Positions 1 through 8,601 of a DNA stretch of 64,000 bases are shown here, in pieces. A program made the position numbers and the translations under genes. Origin of the DNA: Nitrosomonas sp. (GTDB lineage Bacteria; Pseudomonadota; Gammaproteobacteria; Burkholderiales; Nitrosomonadaceae). The notes beneath the pieces are model-generated. The model was not told the origin of the DNA and did no database searches. It was given only the letters and a program-made list of their open reading frames with translations. The stretch's first letter is position 1; every line of letters begins with the position of its first letter. The stretch spans positions 309,969 to 373,968 of the forward strand of contig JAIETK010000001.1 in the NCBI GenBank assembly GCA_019745325.1, given 5' to 3'.

Positions 1-1
1 C

Positions 2-934
2 ATTACAGCCAATCTTCCCAATGCTGCGACCCTCAACAAAACCGTTCTGGTTGCGACGCAAGGATTTGCAGACTTAGGAATTGTGACGCCTGACTATATC
101 ATTCCGAATGGTTTTCTGTTTCTATCCGGGGGCACTGTCAATTTTCCCGGTATGGATGACGGCAGATTGTCTTACGCCAATTTGCCGGTGGATGGCGTGA
201 CTTCCCTGAATCCCGACAGTTCAACCGGCATCAACTCACCGAAAAATTTTGCAGGCAATACCGGAACTGTACCGAGTAATATCTTTACGGGCACAGATGG
301 TTCCGATAATTTAACCGGTACATCGGGTAATGATTTTATTGTCGCATTCGGCGGGAACGATACACTCAATGGTAATAGTGGAGACGACAAATTAAGCGGC
401 GGTTTCGGCGCCGATACCGCGATTTTCAGCAGCAGCCGGGCAAATTATACCGTTGCTGGCACCAGCACTGGTTTTAGCGTATCGGGTCCCGATGGTAATG
501 ACACGCTTTTGGGAATCGAACGGTTCAGATTTACGGATAAGAAAATAGCTGTCGATCTCGGTGACGGACAATCCGCCAACAATACGGCCCGCCTTATTGG
601 TGCGGCTTTCGATGCGCCGACCATTGCACAGCATCCGGATTATGTCGGTATCGGATTGAATCTGTTTGATTCCGGACAAAGCATGCTCGCGGTATCGCAA
701 CTGGTGGTCGGCATCCTGGGGTTGTCCAATGATGCGTTTGTCGACAAGGTATACCAAAATGTGGTCGGTAGTTTACCGTCTGCTTCCGAACATGATTTTT
801 ATGTCAAGTTATTATCCGGCAGCGGCGGCATGTTGAGCCAAGCGCAACTGCTCGAAATTGCAGCCAATACCGATATCAATGAAGTCAATATCAATCTCAC
901 CGGGCTGCAACAAACCGGTGTTGAGTTTATTTGA
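2..934 (+). CDS. RTX-type/DUF4214 exoprotein, 3' part only
   Basis: The reading frame is open from the left edge (base 2), so the gene begins outside the window; the first in-frame GTG at 83 is probably internal. Three or four glycine/aspartate nonapeptides (GTDGSDNLTG, GTSGNDFIV, GGNDTLNGNSGDDKLSG) at about 295-410 are hemolysin-type calcium-binding repeats. The last ~120 residues (VDLGDGQSANNTARLIGAAF ... FVDKVYQNVVGS ... FYVKLL) resemble DUF4214. Proteins of this build are normally exported unfolded by a type I secretion system and fold on calcium outside the cell. Adhesive or surface roles are common, but the function here cannot be deduced from the tail alone. Confidence 0.75.
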   Translation: MTANLPNAATLNKTVLVATQGFADLGIVTPDYIIPNGFLFLSGGTVNFPGMDDGRLSYANLPVDGVTSLNPDSSTGINSPKNFAGNTGTVPSNIFTGTDGSDNLTGTSGNDFIVAFGGNDTLNGNSGDDKLSGGFGADTAIFSSSRANYTVAGTSTGFSVSGPDGNDTLLGIERFRFTDKKIAVDLGDGQSANNTARLIGAAFDAPTIAQHPDYVGIGLNLFDSGQSMLAVSQLVVGILGLSNDAFVDKVYQNVVGSLPSASEHDFYVKLLSGSGGMLSQAQLLEIAANTDINEVNINLTGLQQTGVEFI

Positions 935-1004
935 CGGATTGCCTGAATCAGTCAAATGAGTTCTTTGGCTGATATTGTTAAAGATAGCCGGGAACCGGAT
1001 TGAA

Positions 1005-2273
1005 TCATGAGATCTCGTTCCCGGCAATGTCGATGTTCCCTCCGTGCAGTTCTTTTTTTATTTTAGAAATCCGTGCTTCGCGCACTTTGTTGTGAATGGC
1101 AACTGGTAATTCCGCTGTATTGGTGATCGTTTGGCTCAATTCAGCGGCAATCGCACCGGCGTCGACTTGCAGTGCCGCCGCCAATGCTTTCCTTAAACGC
1201 TCCGCTTGGGTATAAGGTTTGTCGGCATATCCCGGGCGGCCATGAAAATCGCAGGCACAGGCTTGCAGAAATTCTTCAAATCGAGCCGGTTTTCTATAAG
1301 CATCGACGCCTTGCAGCATATCCGCAACGGTTGACGGTCTTAACTCTTCCGCGCGGTGGACATCGCCGTGATAACGGGCGACCAGTAGCGCCAAGTCACG
1401 GGAATCTTTGGGAACCCGGATACGCTCGCATAAATTTTTGGTCAGTTCGATGCTGCGCGCTTCATGCCCGATATGGCGCGGCCATTCCTCCGGCGGCGTG
1501 GTGCCTTTGCCTAAGTCATGCATCAGGGTTGCAAAGCGCACTGGCAGCGAATAATTCCTGGACGCGGCATAATCGATCGCCATCATGATATGTACACTGG
1601 TATCGATTTCAGGATGCGCGTGCGCCGGTTGCGGCACACCGAACAGCACGTCGACTTCCGGCATGATCCGGGCCAGCGCGCCGCATTCCCGCAGCACATA
1701 AAACATCCGGGACGGATGATTTTCCATTAACCCGCGCGCGAGTTCCTGCCAGACACGTTCAGGGACCAGCGCATCGACCTCGCCGTTATGCACCATGTCG
1801 TTCATCAATGCCAATGTTTCCGGCGCAAGGCGAAAGCCGAAACGCGCGGCAAAACGGGCAGCCCGGAGGATACGCACTGGATCTTCGGAGAAAGCCGGGC
1901 TGACATGCCGTAATATTCCCGCCTCGAGATCGGCAACGCCGTTGAATGGATCGATGATATGACCGGTTTCATCCTTCGCGATCGAATTGATTGTCAAATC
2001 GCGCCGCGCCAGGTCTTCCTGCAGCGTGACTTGCGGCGAGGTAAACACTTCGAATCCTTTGTAGCCGCGTGAGATTTTCCGTTCGGTGCGCGCCAGGGCG
2101 TATTGCTCATTGGTCTGGGGATGCAGGAAAACCGGAAAGTCTTTCCCTACCGGGCGGTAACCCAATCGTTCCATGTCCTCGGGCGATGCGCCTACGACCA
2201 CGTAATCATGATCCTGGACGGGCAACCCCAGCAATTCATCGCGAACCGAACCACCCACCAGATAAGTTTTCAC
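1005..2273 (-). CDS. cca: CCA-adding tRNA nucleotidyltransferase with HD domain
   Basis: The protein adds or repairs the 3' CCA of tRNA in the cytoplasm without a template. The 422 residues begin with the class II nucleotidyltransferase signature (YLVGGSVRDELL, then DHDYVVVG with the metal-binding acidic pair), followed by the RRDLTINSIA motif and the arginine-rich poly(A)-polymerase/CCA region (EDPVRILRAARFAARF). The C-terminal half carries an HD phosphohydrolase motif (LMHDLGKG), as in the long gammaproteobacterial/betaproteobacterial multifunctional Cca. The start is the first Met before VGGSVRD. It lies 42 bases downstream of slt on the same strand, so it is probably the second gene of an slt-cca unit. 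Confidence 0.95.
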   Translation of the reverse strand: MKTYLVGGSVRDELLGLPVQDHDYVVVGASPEDMERLGYRPVGKDFPVFLHPQTNEQYALARTERKISRGYKGFEVFTSPQVTLQEDLARRDLTINSIAKDETGHIIDPFNGVADLEAGILRHVSPAFSEDPVRILRAARFAARFGFRLAPETLALMNDMVHNGEVDALVPERVWQELARGLMENHPSRMFYVLRECGALARIMPEVDVLFGVPQPAHAHPEIDTSVHIMMAIDYAASRNYSLPVRFATLMHDLGKGTTPPEEWPRHIGHEARSIELTKNLCERIRVPKDSRDLALLVARYHGDVHRAEELRPSTVADMLQGVDAYRKPARFEEFLQACACDFHGRPGYADKPYTQAERLRKALAAALQVDAGAIAAELSQTITNTAELPVAIHNKVREARISKIKKELHGGNIDIAGNEIS

Positions 2274-2315
2274 AATCTTTTCTCGAATAAAAAATGGAGT
2301 GCGTTGATCCGCTTG

Positions 2316-4229
2316 TTATTTCGCTGCCCGCACGACTCCCAGGCGCTGTTTGAGCGTCGGTTCATTCCGGTGATCCAGAACTTTGGCGTAGTACATCGAA
2401 TTTTTCAGAACCTTTTTGACGTAATCGCGCGTTTCGTTGAATGGAATCGTCTCGGCGTAAATCGCGCCTTCCAAAGGCACTGTATTGTCGCGCCAGCGCC
2501 GGGCCCGGCCTGGTCCGGCATTGTAAGCGGCTGATGCCAGCAGCGGCTGATTATCCAGCGTGCCGAGCACATGCTTCAAATAATACGTTCCCAGCCGCAA
2601 ATTGGTATTGACATCGACCACCAGGCTTTGGCGGAAATTCGGTATTCCCAATTGCTTGGCAACCCATTCGGCAGTGGCCGGCATCAGTTGCATCAGACCG
2701 GCGGCACCGGCGTGTGACTTGATATCGGCGATGAAGCGGCTTTCCTGCCGGATCAAACCGTACACCCAGGCTTCGTCGAGTTCATGTTGCTGCAATACCT
2801 TGCGCAGCATTTCGCGATGCGGCGATAAAAAACGCAGACTGAAATCATGCTGCGCAACCGTGCGGTTGGCGGTATTGATCGCGCGGTCGTATAAGCCTTG
2901 ACGGCGGGCGACTTCGGCAGCCGCCAGCAATTCGGCATCGCTGAAATTGCGGGTGGTCCAGCTCCACTCGCGCATTGCTTCGGTGCGCAAATTCATGCGC
3001 GAAAACGCCAGCGCGCGCTGTATGCCCGGATTGCGCTCCATCGCGGCAACCTCCGCGTTATTGACGCGGTAAGTTTTGTCGGCAATGGTGAGGATCGTGC
3101 CCAATTCTTCGCGCGCCAATTGCCCATAGAAACTGTGCTCATTGCTGAGCGGAATGAGCATCGTGTTGGCATCCAGCGTATGACCTTTCACCAATAAAGC
3201 GCGGGCTTTCCAATAGCGCCAGGTATCCACTTGTTGCTCTTTCATTGACATCCGGTTGATGGTTCTCAATACCTCATCCCAGTCCCCAACTCGTAGTGCA
3301 GCCCGTGCCTGCCAACCGAGAACCAGATCCGACGGCGGGTACATTTGCGTGGTGTTTTGCGCTTCCCTGAACCAATCCAATGCGCGGGAATCGTGCCGCA
3401 TGGCGGCCCGGTAACCCAGTCGCGCCAGAAAATAGGACCGGTCCGAGGCGGTCAATTGATTTTTTACTTTTGACCATTGCATATACGCTTGATTGGTATC
3501 GTTGCGTAATAAACGCAATAACGAAAAAAGAACGATTTCGCGGTCGCTGCGTGTCCTGATGGCTCTATTCAAAGTATCCAGGTAGCGCAAGGGATTCTTT
3601 GCGGCATTGTTCAGGTCGGCGCTATTGAGCGTTTCATTGCCGGAAAGATAGCGGTTGACATGCGTGGCAACGCCTGTCTGACCTTCCTCCAGCGCCAGCC
3701 GGATGCGTTTCCAGATATCGTCCGCGGTCAGTTGTCCGCCGTAAATGAGCGACTGGAACACCGGTGTGCAGCTATCGGGCAGACTGGTCGGCGTCAACCA
3801 TAATGCGCGGATATCCGGCAGCACCGAAATGTCTTTATGGTCTAGTTGGCGTTGATAGTAATAACACTGCAGTTCGGTATCCTTGTTGACCAGCAGCGGG
3901 TATTCGGCCTCGAACAGCGACCATTGTTGATTTTTACCCAGTACCTTGAGCCAATCGCTGCGGAGCCGGTCGGCGACATGATCGCCGTCGTAACGTAACA
4001 GAAAATGACGGATCGCTGCGGTATCGGTGGTGCGTAATAACATTCGCTGCTGATAATAATCGACATACGGCCACAACACGTGGCGTTTCAGTCTCGCAGC
4101 AGATTCATCCAGGCGTTTGGCATTACCGGATTGAAAAGCTTCTCGGGCTATCAGGAAATCGCTGTCCTGGCTTGCCGTTGATGTTCCAACGCAAGCTAAT
4201 AGTATCAATGCAAAAACAAAATTTTTCAT
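2316..4229 (-). CDS. slt: Soluble lytic murein transglycosylase
   Basis: The enzyme cleaves peptidoglycan glycan strands to 1,6-anhydromuropeptides in the periplasm. I chose the start at 4229 (MKNFVFALILLACVGTSTAS), which gives a clean cleavable signal peptide; the open frame runs 37 codons further upstream without one. A long alpha-helical superhelix (about residues 30-440) precedes the SLT catalytic domain, which shows GLIRQESRF with the catalytic Glu, GLMQLMPATA and the ASAAYNAGPGR motif. Length (637 aa) matches the Slt70 family. cca follows directly on the same strand. Confidence 0.93.
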   Translation of the reverse strand: MKNFVFALILLACVGTSTASQDSDFLIAREAFQSGNAKRLDESAARLKRHVLWPYVDYYQQRMLLRTTDTAAIRHFLLRYDGDHVADRLRSDWLKVLGKNQQWSLFEAEYPLLVNKDTELQCYYYQRQLDHKDISVLPDIRALWLTPTSLPDSCTPVFQSLIYGGQLTADDIWKRIRLALEEGQTGVATHVNRYLSGNETLNSADLNNAAKNPLRYLDTLNRAIRTRSDREIVLFSLLRLLRNDTNQAYMQWSKVKNQLTASDRSYFLARLGYRAAMRHDSRALDWFREAQNTTQMYPPSDLVLGWQARAALRVGDWDEVLRTINRMSMKEQQVDTWRYWKARALLVKGHTLDANTMLIPLSNEHSFYGQLAREELGTILTIADKTYRVNNAEVAAMERNPGIQRALAFSRMNLRTEAMREWSWTTRNFSDAELLAAAEVARRQGLYDRAINTANRTVAQHDFSLRFLSPHREMLRKVLQQHELDEAWVYGLIRQESRFIADIKSHAGAAGLMQLMPATAEWVAKQLGIPNFRQSLVVDVNTNLRLGTYYLKHVLGTLDNQPLLASAAYNAGPGRARRWRDNTVPLEGAIYAETIPFNETRDYVKKVLKNSMYYAKVLDHRNEPTLKQRLGVVRAAK

Positions 4230-4296
4230 AGCTATTAACCGTGCGGACTCACTGACAGGATGAAAAAAACGATGTGACACTATTCTACAATGAATT

Positions 4297-4327
4297 CGGG
4301 CTCTTCCGGCAGCGCGGTAAGAGCCCG
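4297..4327 (-). terminator. Hairpin downstream of gdhA
   Basis: A perfect 9-bp inverted repeat (CGGGCTCTT / AAGAGCCCG) with a 13-base loop lies between the end of gdhA and the start of slt. There is no T-run on either strand, so it may be a transcript-end structure or RNA-stability hairpin rather than a classical intrinsic terminator. Confidence 0.4.
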
Positions 4328-4380
4328 ATATGGCGTTCAAATTCTGGAATTAGTCAGCGAGCTTTAGAAAATCTCTGATC

Positions 4381-5724
4381 CTAGATAACGCCTTGTCCCA
4401 GCATCGCATCCGCCACTTTGACAAATCCGGCAACGTTCGCGCCGTCGACATAATTGATGCTGCCGTCAGGCTTGGCGCCGTATTTCAAGCAGGATCGATG
4501 AATGGCCTGCATGATTTCCTTCAGCCGCGCATCCACTTCCTCGCGCGTCCAGGAAAGACGCATCGCATTCTGACTCATTTCCAGACCGGAAGTGGCAACG
4601 CCGCCGGCATTGCTGGCTTTACCCGGCGCATACAGTACTTTGTTGTGGATAAAGCATTCGACCGCTTCGGCAGTCGACGGCATGTTGGCGCCTTCGGCTA
4701 CGCAAATGACGCCGTTCTTGACCAATGTTCTGGCATCGTCGCCGTTCAATTCGTTTTGTGTTGCGCACGGCAGCGCGACTTGCACCGGCACATGCCAAGG
4801 TTTTTGACCTGGCAGGAAAGGAACATTGACCCGTTTGGCGTATTCATCCAGGCGCGCGTACAAATGATTTTTCACTTCCGCCAGCACCGCCAGTTTTTCC
4901 GGCGTGAAACCGGCTTCATCAACAATCGTGCCGCTCGAATCCGACACCGTCACCACTTTCGCGCCTTGCGACATGGCTTTTTCCACTGCGAACTGCGCCA
5001 CGTTGCCGGAACCGGACACAGACACGCGCATGCCCTCGAGCGAACGTCCGGCGTGCTGCAGCACTTCCTGCGCGAAATAAACCGTACCGTAACCGGTCGC
5101 TTCCGGACGGATCAGCGATCCGCCGAAACTCAAGCCTTTACCGGTAAACACGCAATCCGCGCGATTCGACAATTTCTTCATCATCCCCGCCATGAAACCG
5201 ACTTCGCGTCCGCCCACGCCGATATCACCGGCCGGCACGTCGGTATCCGAACCGATGTGACGGAACAACTCGCTGATGAACGCTTGGCAAAAACGCATCA
5301 CTTCGCCGGGGCTTTTGCCTTTCGGATCGAAATCGGAGCCGCCCTTGCCGCCGCCCATCGGCAACGTCGTCAATGCGTTTTTGAAGGTTTGCTCGAACGC
5401 CAGAAATTTGAGAATCGACAAATTCACCGACGGATGGAAGCGGATGCCGCCTTTATACGGGCCGATTGAAGAACTATGCTGAATGCGATAACCCCGGTTA
5501 ACCTTCACTTCGCCATGATCGTCCACCCAGGAAACGCGAAATATAATCACCCGTTCTGGTTCAACCAGCCGGTCCAGCAAACCATGCTCGGCATAGCGCG
5601 GATGTTCCATGATAAACGGCCACAAACTTTCAATGACCTCCGTCACCGCCTGCATGTACTCTGGTTGATTGGGATTGCGCTCAGCCACGTAGGCGCTGAA
5701 CTCGTCGAGACTCTTATATTTCAT
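4381..5724 (-). CDS. gdhA: NADP-type glutamate dehydrogenase
   Basis: The enzyme reductively aminates 2-oxoglutarate to glutamate, the direct ammonium-assimilation route. The start at 5724 (MKYKSLDEF) is preceded by a GGGGGA ribosome-binding site and gives 447 residues, exactly the family length; the open frame extends 24 codons upstream without support. Visible signatures are the substrate-binding loop LPMGGGKGGSDFDPKGKSPG with the catalytic Lys, DVPAGDIGVGGREVG, and the Rossmann motif VSGSGNVAQFA. It is monocistronic by spacing. In an ammonia oxidiser, which lives on ammonium, this would be a major anabolic entry point. Confidence 0.95.
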   Translation of the reverse strand: MKYKSLDEFSAYVAERNPNQPEYMQAVTEVIESLWPFIMEHPRYAEHGLLDRLVEPERVIIFRVSWVDDHGEVKVNRGYRIQHSSSIGPYKGGIRFHPSVNLSILKFLAFEQTFKNALTTLPMGGGKGGSDFDPKGKSPGEVMRFCQAFISELFRHIGSDTDVPAGDIGVGGREVGFMAGMMKKLSNRADCVFTGKGLSFGGSLIRPEATGYGTVYFAQEVLQHAGRSLEGMRVSVSGSGNVAQFAVEKAMSQGAKVVTVSDSSGTIVDEAGFTPEKLAVLAEVKNHLYARLDEYAKRVNVPFLPGQKPWHVPVQVALPCATQNELNGDDARTLVKNGVICVAEGANMPSTAEAVECFIHNKVLYAPGKASNAGGVATSGLEMSQNAMRLSWTREEVDARLKEIMQAIHRSCLKYGAKPDGSINYVDGANVAGFVKVADAMLGQGVI

Positions 5725-6103
5725 TTTTATTCCCCCGGTAAGTGAAAGGTTATCTGCAAATAGGGCAATTTTGCCAAATAAATTCACCGGGCGCACTGTA
5801 TTTTTGTCGGAAAAGGGGATTATTGTCGCTGCTGCATGGATAAAAGGGATATTGGGTTAGTAATTAGACCGGATATGCTTGCGCCATCCGGAGCTATTAT
5901 GAAATTTGTCGTCCTGGAATTGCGTATCTCATCTGCTGTTGTTTTAGCCGATAGCGGCAAACATTTTCCACAGAAACGATGCAAGGAAAATTAAAGCGGT
6001 AGCAGCTTTTTACAAAAAGTAATTGCGATAGGAACTTAATTCATTGATTCTATAATTATCTATGCTTGTATGCATCGCTTGTATGCATCGTAAAGGAGGC
6101 ATA
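5725..6103. other. Intergenic region with older copy of a duplicated segment
   Basis: This 379-base gap holds the gdhA upstream region and, from about 5878, a stretch that recurs at about 9385-9480 ahead of the second vapB relic (shared blocks include TTGCGCCATCC and TTTTAGC.GATA.CGGCAAACATTTTC). So a segment larger than vapB itself was duplicated. I see no gene in it. Confidence 0.6.
6051..6090 (+). promoter_or_regulatory. vapB upstream -10 and tandem operator-like repeats
   Basis: A TATAAT box at 6051-6056 is followed by two direct copies of CTTGTATGCATCG (about 6065-6090), each centred on the palindrome ATGCAT. An AAAGGAGG Shine-Dalgarno then precedes the vapB ATG. VapBC operons are usually autorepressed through such repeats overlapping the transcription start; that function is inferred. 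The second vapB copy keeps only one degenerate repeat (AGATGCATCG, near 9502). Confidence 0.45.
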
Positions 6104-6300
6104 ATGAGAACGACCCTGGATTTACCCGGGAACCTGTTAAAACGAAGCGATGCGGCATAACCCACACCGAAACCAAAACGGCGGTGATCGTATTGGCGCT
6201 GGAAGCGTTAATCCGCAAAGCAAAAATCGCCGGACTCAAACAGTCCAAGGGAAAAATCGAATTGGATATCGACCTCGATAATATTCGGTTGCGCCGGTAA
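6104..6300 (+). pseudogene. vapB: vapB antitoxin relic, copy 1 (two 1-nt insertions)
   Basis: Translation begins MRTTLDLPGNLL but stops after 18 codons. Comparison with the second copy at 9525 shows two single-base gains here (CTGTTAAAACG against TTAAACG, and GCGGCATAAC against GCGCGTAAC). With both removed the frame reads on through TKTAVIVLALEALIRKAKI to a conserved end DLDNIRLRR, about 64 residues. This is the layout of short VapB antitoxins: an N-terminal DNA-binding part and a C-terminal toxin-binding tail. Its TAA overlaps the vapC ATG (TAATG), so the pair was translationally coupled. Confidence 0.85.
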
Positions 6301-6689
6301 TGCCGGTGTTGGTGGATACCTCAGTATGGATCGATTATTTCCGGAGCGGCCAGCAATCCGCCGAATTGAGTTATCTCATCGATGAGAACGTTATCGTTAC
6401 CAATGATTGGATATTGGCCGAATTAATTCCCTTCTTAAAACTGAAACGCCAAATGAGAGTCATCGAATTGTTGCGTGAAATAAAGCGACTGCCAATGCAA
6501 ATTGATTGGGACGATATCATCGAATCGCAATGGCAGTGTTTGAAATCCGGATCCAACGGAGTAGGCATTCCCGATCTCATCATTGCACAAAATGCGAAGG
6601 CTAATCACTGCGAGGTATTTTCGCTCGACAAGCACTTCCAAATGCTCACGCAAGCGATTAATATCAAACTTTATCAATTATCGGGATAG
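6300..6689 (+). CDS. vapC: VapC-type PIN-domain ribonuclease toxin
   Basis: This 129-residue PIN-domain protein is a predicted metal-dependent endoribonuclease; VapC toxins cut tRNA or rRNA and arrest growth. All acidic metal ligands are present: D6 (VLVDTSVWIDYF), E41 (ILAELIPF), D92 (GIPDLIIAQNA) and D110 (SLDKHF). The reading frame is intact and full length, although its antitoxin partner just upstream is frameshifted. Either translation is now poor because coupling is lost, the toxin is attenuated, or another VapB in the genome neutralises it. Confidence 0.88.
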   Translation: MPVLVDTSVWIDYFRSGQQSAELSYLIDENVIVTNDWILAELIPFLKLKRQMRVIELLREIKRLPMQIDWDDIIESQWQCLKSGSNGVGIPDLIIAQNAKANHCEVFSLDKHFQMLTQAINIKLYQLSG

Positions 6690-6730
6690 ATACCCTCAAT
6701 CTCGCAACGATGGAATTTTGAGCTGTGGAT

Positions 6731-6862
6731 CTAACATTTTCATGCAATGAAACCTAAATCTGCAACAACGCAATAAAATTAAGGGGATAAAATGAATTTT
6801 GCATTATTAGATATAACTTATGACGCAATATATCACGTCATTTCGGACGTCTAATTGTAGTT
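6731..6862 (+). repeat. ~130-bp repeat, copy A, with 20-codon micro-ORF
   Basis: The stretch is homologous, in direct orientation, to 12840-12970. Shared blocks are TAACATT.TCATGCA.TG near the left end and a coding-like block at the right. Here that block is an ATG ORF (6792-6854) preceded by AAGGGGA, reading MNFALLDITYDAIYHVISDV. Several differences between the copies fall at third codon positions. The right end is GTTAGGC (6860-6866), the consensus integron recombination half-site, immediately before a cassette-type gene. Confidence 0.6.
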
Positions 6863-6878
6863 AGGCATTGAGAATGCT

Positions 6879-8006
6879 ATGAAATCATGCCCATTTTGCA
6901 GGGAAGAGATTCAAGGCGACGCCATCAAGTGCCGGTACTGCCATTCACTACTCGTGCCGTTACAGCCTGTGCAAAACGAGCCAGAGTCGAAACAGATCAC
7001 ATACGTAGTTGATCGCGATCTCGTCAGGTTTGCGAAGTTTACCGGTGCAGTTCTCGGTATTTTTCTCATAGTAGGTGCATTCCTCTTTGGCTTTAAGCTA
7101 GACAACGCTGTGGAGAAGGCACGAGACACACAGGAAAAACTGGTTAAGGCCCAAGCAGAACTTTCCCAGGCGCAGCAAGATTTGAAGGCCGCTGAGAAAA
7201 CGGTGACTCTCCTTAAGAAAGATGTCGAGACTGTGCTAGATGAAGCAAAGGCACACTTGGCAACGATTTCAGAGCAACGCCAACGAGCAGTTCAAATAGT
7301 TTTTGAAATGAGCAATCAGCGGCAACTAGATCAAGAAGGTAGGGAACGTCTAGCTCAGGTCAAAGCACAGGCACCTACCAAGTTCAGGGATACCGCACTT
7401 GGCGCAAAGCTTTGGAAGAATGGCGCCACCATTCGAATTCGGTTCTTGGATGGTAACAAATCGATTCAAGCCAAGATCAGAGCGATCGCTCTTGAGTGGA
7501 TCAAAGAGGCAAACCTGAAATTCGAGTTTGTCAACGAGCAAGACTCCGACATCCGAATATCGCTCAAAGAGCCGGGCTTCTGGTCCTTTAGGGGCACCGA
7601 CTGTTTGGCTATTCCAAAGAACGAACCAACTATGAACTTCGAACGGCTTGATAGTATGCCCGACACCGAAATTAGAGCAATCGTCCTACGTGAGTTTGGG
7701 CATGCACTTGGCCTTGTCAACGAGCACCTCAACCCTAGAGCCAAGATACCTTGGAATAAGCCAGCCGTATATGCAGCTCTTGGAGGTGCGCCGAATAATT
7801 GGGATAAATCTAGTATCGATGCGCAGTGGTTTCATCCATACAAATCGGATGAACTGCCCGGATATCGGGACTTTGATCCAACATCAATAATGATGCTACC
7901 TATACCGAAGGAATGGACAACAAATGGCCTAGAGTTCAAGCGACCTCTAGATCTCTCGGCTAGCGATCGATTGCTTATCAAGACCCTTTATCCAAGAGAT
8001 AGATAG
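6879..8006 (+). CDS. Membrane-anchored, degenerate zinc-metallopeptidase-like protein
   Basis: Residues 4-21 form a zinc ribbon (CPFC ... CRYC). A single membrane segment follows at about 52-72, a coiled coil at about 75-140, and a metzincin-like domain from about 175 to the end. The expected HExxHxxGxxH motif reads REFGHALGLVNEH (271-283): the first and third zinc-ligand histidines are Arg and Asn, only H275 and the Glu remain, and the Met-turn is SIMMLP. The catalytic half is related to the intact enzyme at 13563-14648 (shared AVY.AL, PN.WD, D..SIM). By sequence it should not be an active zinc protease; a binding or regulatory role is inferred. It lies between GTTAGGC and an attC site, like a gene cassette. 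Confidence 0.75.
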   Translation: MKSCPFCREEIQGDAIKCRYCHSLLVPLQPVQNEPESKQITYVVDRDLVRFAKFTGAVLGIFLIVGAFLFGFKLDNAVEKARDTQEKLVKAQAELSQAQQDLKAAEKTVTLLKKDVETVLDEAKAHLATISEQRQRAVQIVFEMSNQRQLDQEGRERLAQVKAQAPTKFRDTALGAKLWKNGATIRIRFLDGNKSIQAKIRAIALEWIKEANLKFEFVNEQDSDIRISLKEPGFWSFRGTDCLAIPKNEPTMNFERLDSMPDTEIRAIVLREFGHALGLVNEHLNPRAKIPWNKPAVYAALGGAPNNWDKSSIDAQWFHPYKSDELPGYRDFDPTSIMMLPIPKEWTTNGLEFKRPLDLSASDRLLIKTLYPRDR

Positions 8007-8019
8007 TCAGTCGCCAAAT

Positions 8020-8097
8020 GCTTAACAAATCGTTCCAGGGGACGCGCTACAGCCAGCTTCGCCGGCTTCCGCTTGCCCCTGAACTTCGACGTTATGC
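8020..8097 (+). other. attC integron recombination site
   Basis: The site starts with GCTTAAC (R'', 8020-8026) and ends with GTTATGC (R', 8091-8097), which are nearly complementary. Between them lie paired arms (TTCCAGGGG near 8033 against CCCCTGAA near 8076) and a central CAGC..GCCGGC loop, for 78 bases in all. This is the classic imperfect-palindrome architecture of a cassette attC. It begins just after the stop of the upstream gene, the normal position. Confidence 0.85.
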
Positions 8098-8121
8098 CTT
8101 ACCATTACACAGGAGATTGAT

Positions 8122-8337
8122 ATGATTTTCGACATGAATTCCTCCATGGAATTGATTGAAAAATTACAAGCAGCCCAAGCCGCAGAAGGTGTGGCAATAA
8201 CTGCCCTGCATGACGCCCTAAAAAGCGGCATAAAGGATGATGATGTTCTTGTTGCGCTCACAGACAGCATGACTGATGCTCACAACAAGAAGATGGACAT
8301 TTGGGATCAACTGCAACAGCACCGCATTGATGTTTAA
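8122..8337 (+). CDS. Small cassette-encoded protein of unknown function
   Basis: This 71-residue acidic, probably all-helical protein (begins MIFDMNSSMELIEKLQ) has no signal peptide or membrane segment. ATG at 8122 has a good Shine-Dalgarno (CAGGAG, 7 bases upstream) and sits 25 bases after an attC site, as expected for a cassette gene. I do not recognise a family. The ~140 bases between its stop and the next attC at 8476 are long for a cassette and hold part of an opposite-strand frame that may be a relic. Confidence 0.6.
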   Translation: MIFDMNSSMELIEKLQAAQAAEGVAITALHDALKSGIKDDDVLVALTDSMTDAHNKKMDIWDQLQQHRIDV

Positions 8338-8475
8338 GCGTGCCGAGCATTCATCGTATTGCGCAACAATCGCCAGCCCTTGTTCATTTGAAAACATGAC
8401 CGTCCCATCACTCAATACCATGTCCTCGCAAGTTAATGCTGTTTCGTCACGCATCTTCTTTACTTTGAGCAAAAG

Positions 8476-8589
8476 GCATAACCCTACGCTCAACCCAGAC
8501 CGCCCTACAGCGTGCTTTTCATCGTTCGGTGTTTCCATCACTCCGTCCTTTCTGCCGCGTCGGGGCGGCTGGTTAGCTCTACGTTAGGC
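8476..8589 (+). other. attC integron recombination site (long form)
   Basis: The right half-site GTTAGGC (8583-8589) is consensus; the left is GCATAAC (8476-8482). The arms GCTCAACCCAGACCGCCC and GGGGCGGCTGGTTAGCTC pair imperfectly across a ~60-base centre, giving a 114-base site. The next cassette gene starts 13 bases beyond it. Confidence 0.75.
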
Positions 8590-8601
8590 AGCATCAGAGC
8601 C

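Noticed and set aside
4393-5469. 358-residue ORF on the plus strand
   Set aside because: It is the antisense shadow of gdhA, rich in His/Arg/Phe as expected from reverse-frame translation of a G+C-biased gene.
8218-8541. Opposite-strand frame in the second cassette (contains MRDETALTCEDMVLSDGTV)
   Set aside because: It overlaps both the SD-supported small gene at 8122-8337 and the attC at 8476-8589, has no clear ribosome-binding site and ends in atypical sequence. At most it is a relic of a minus-strand gene in 8340-8455.
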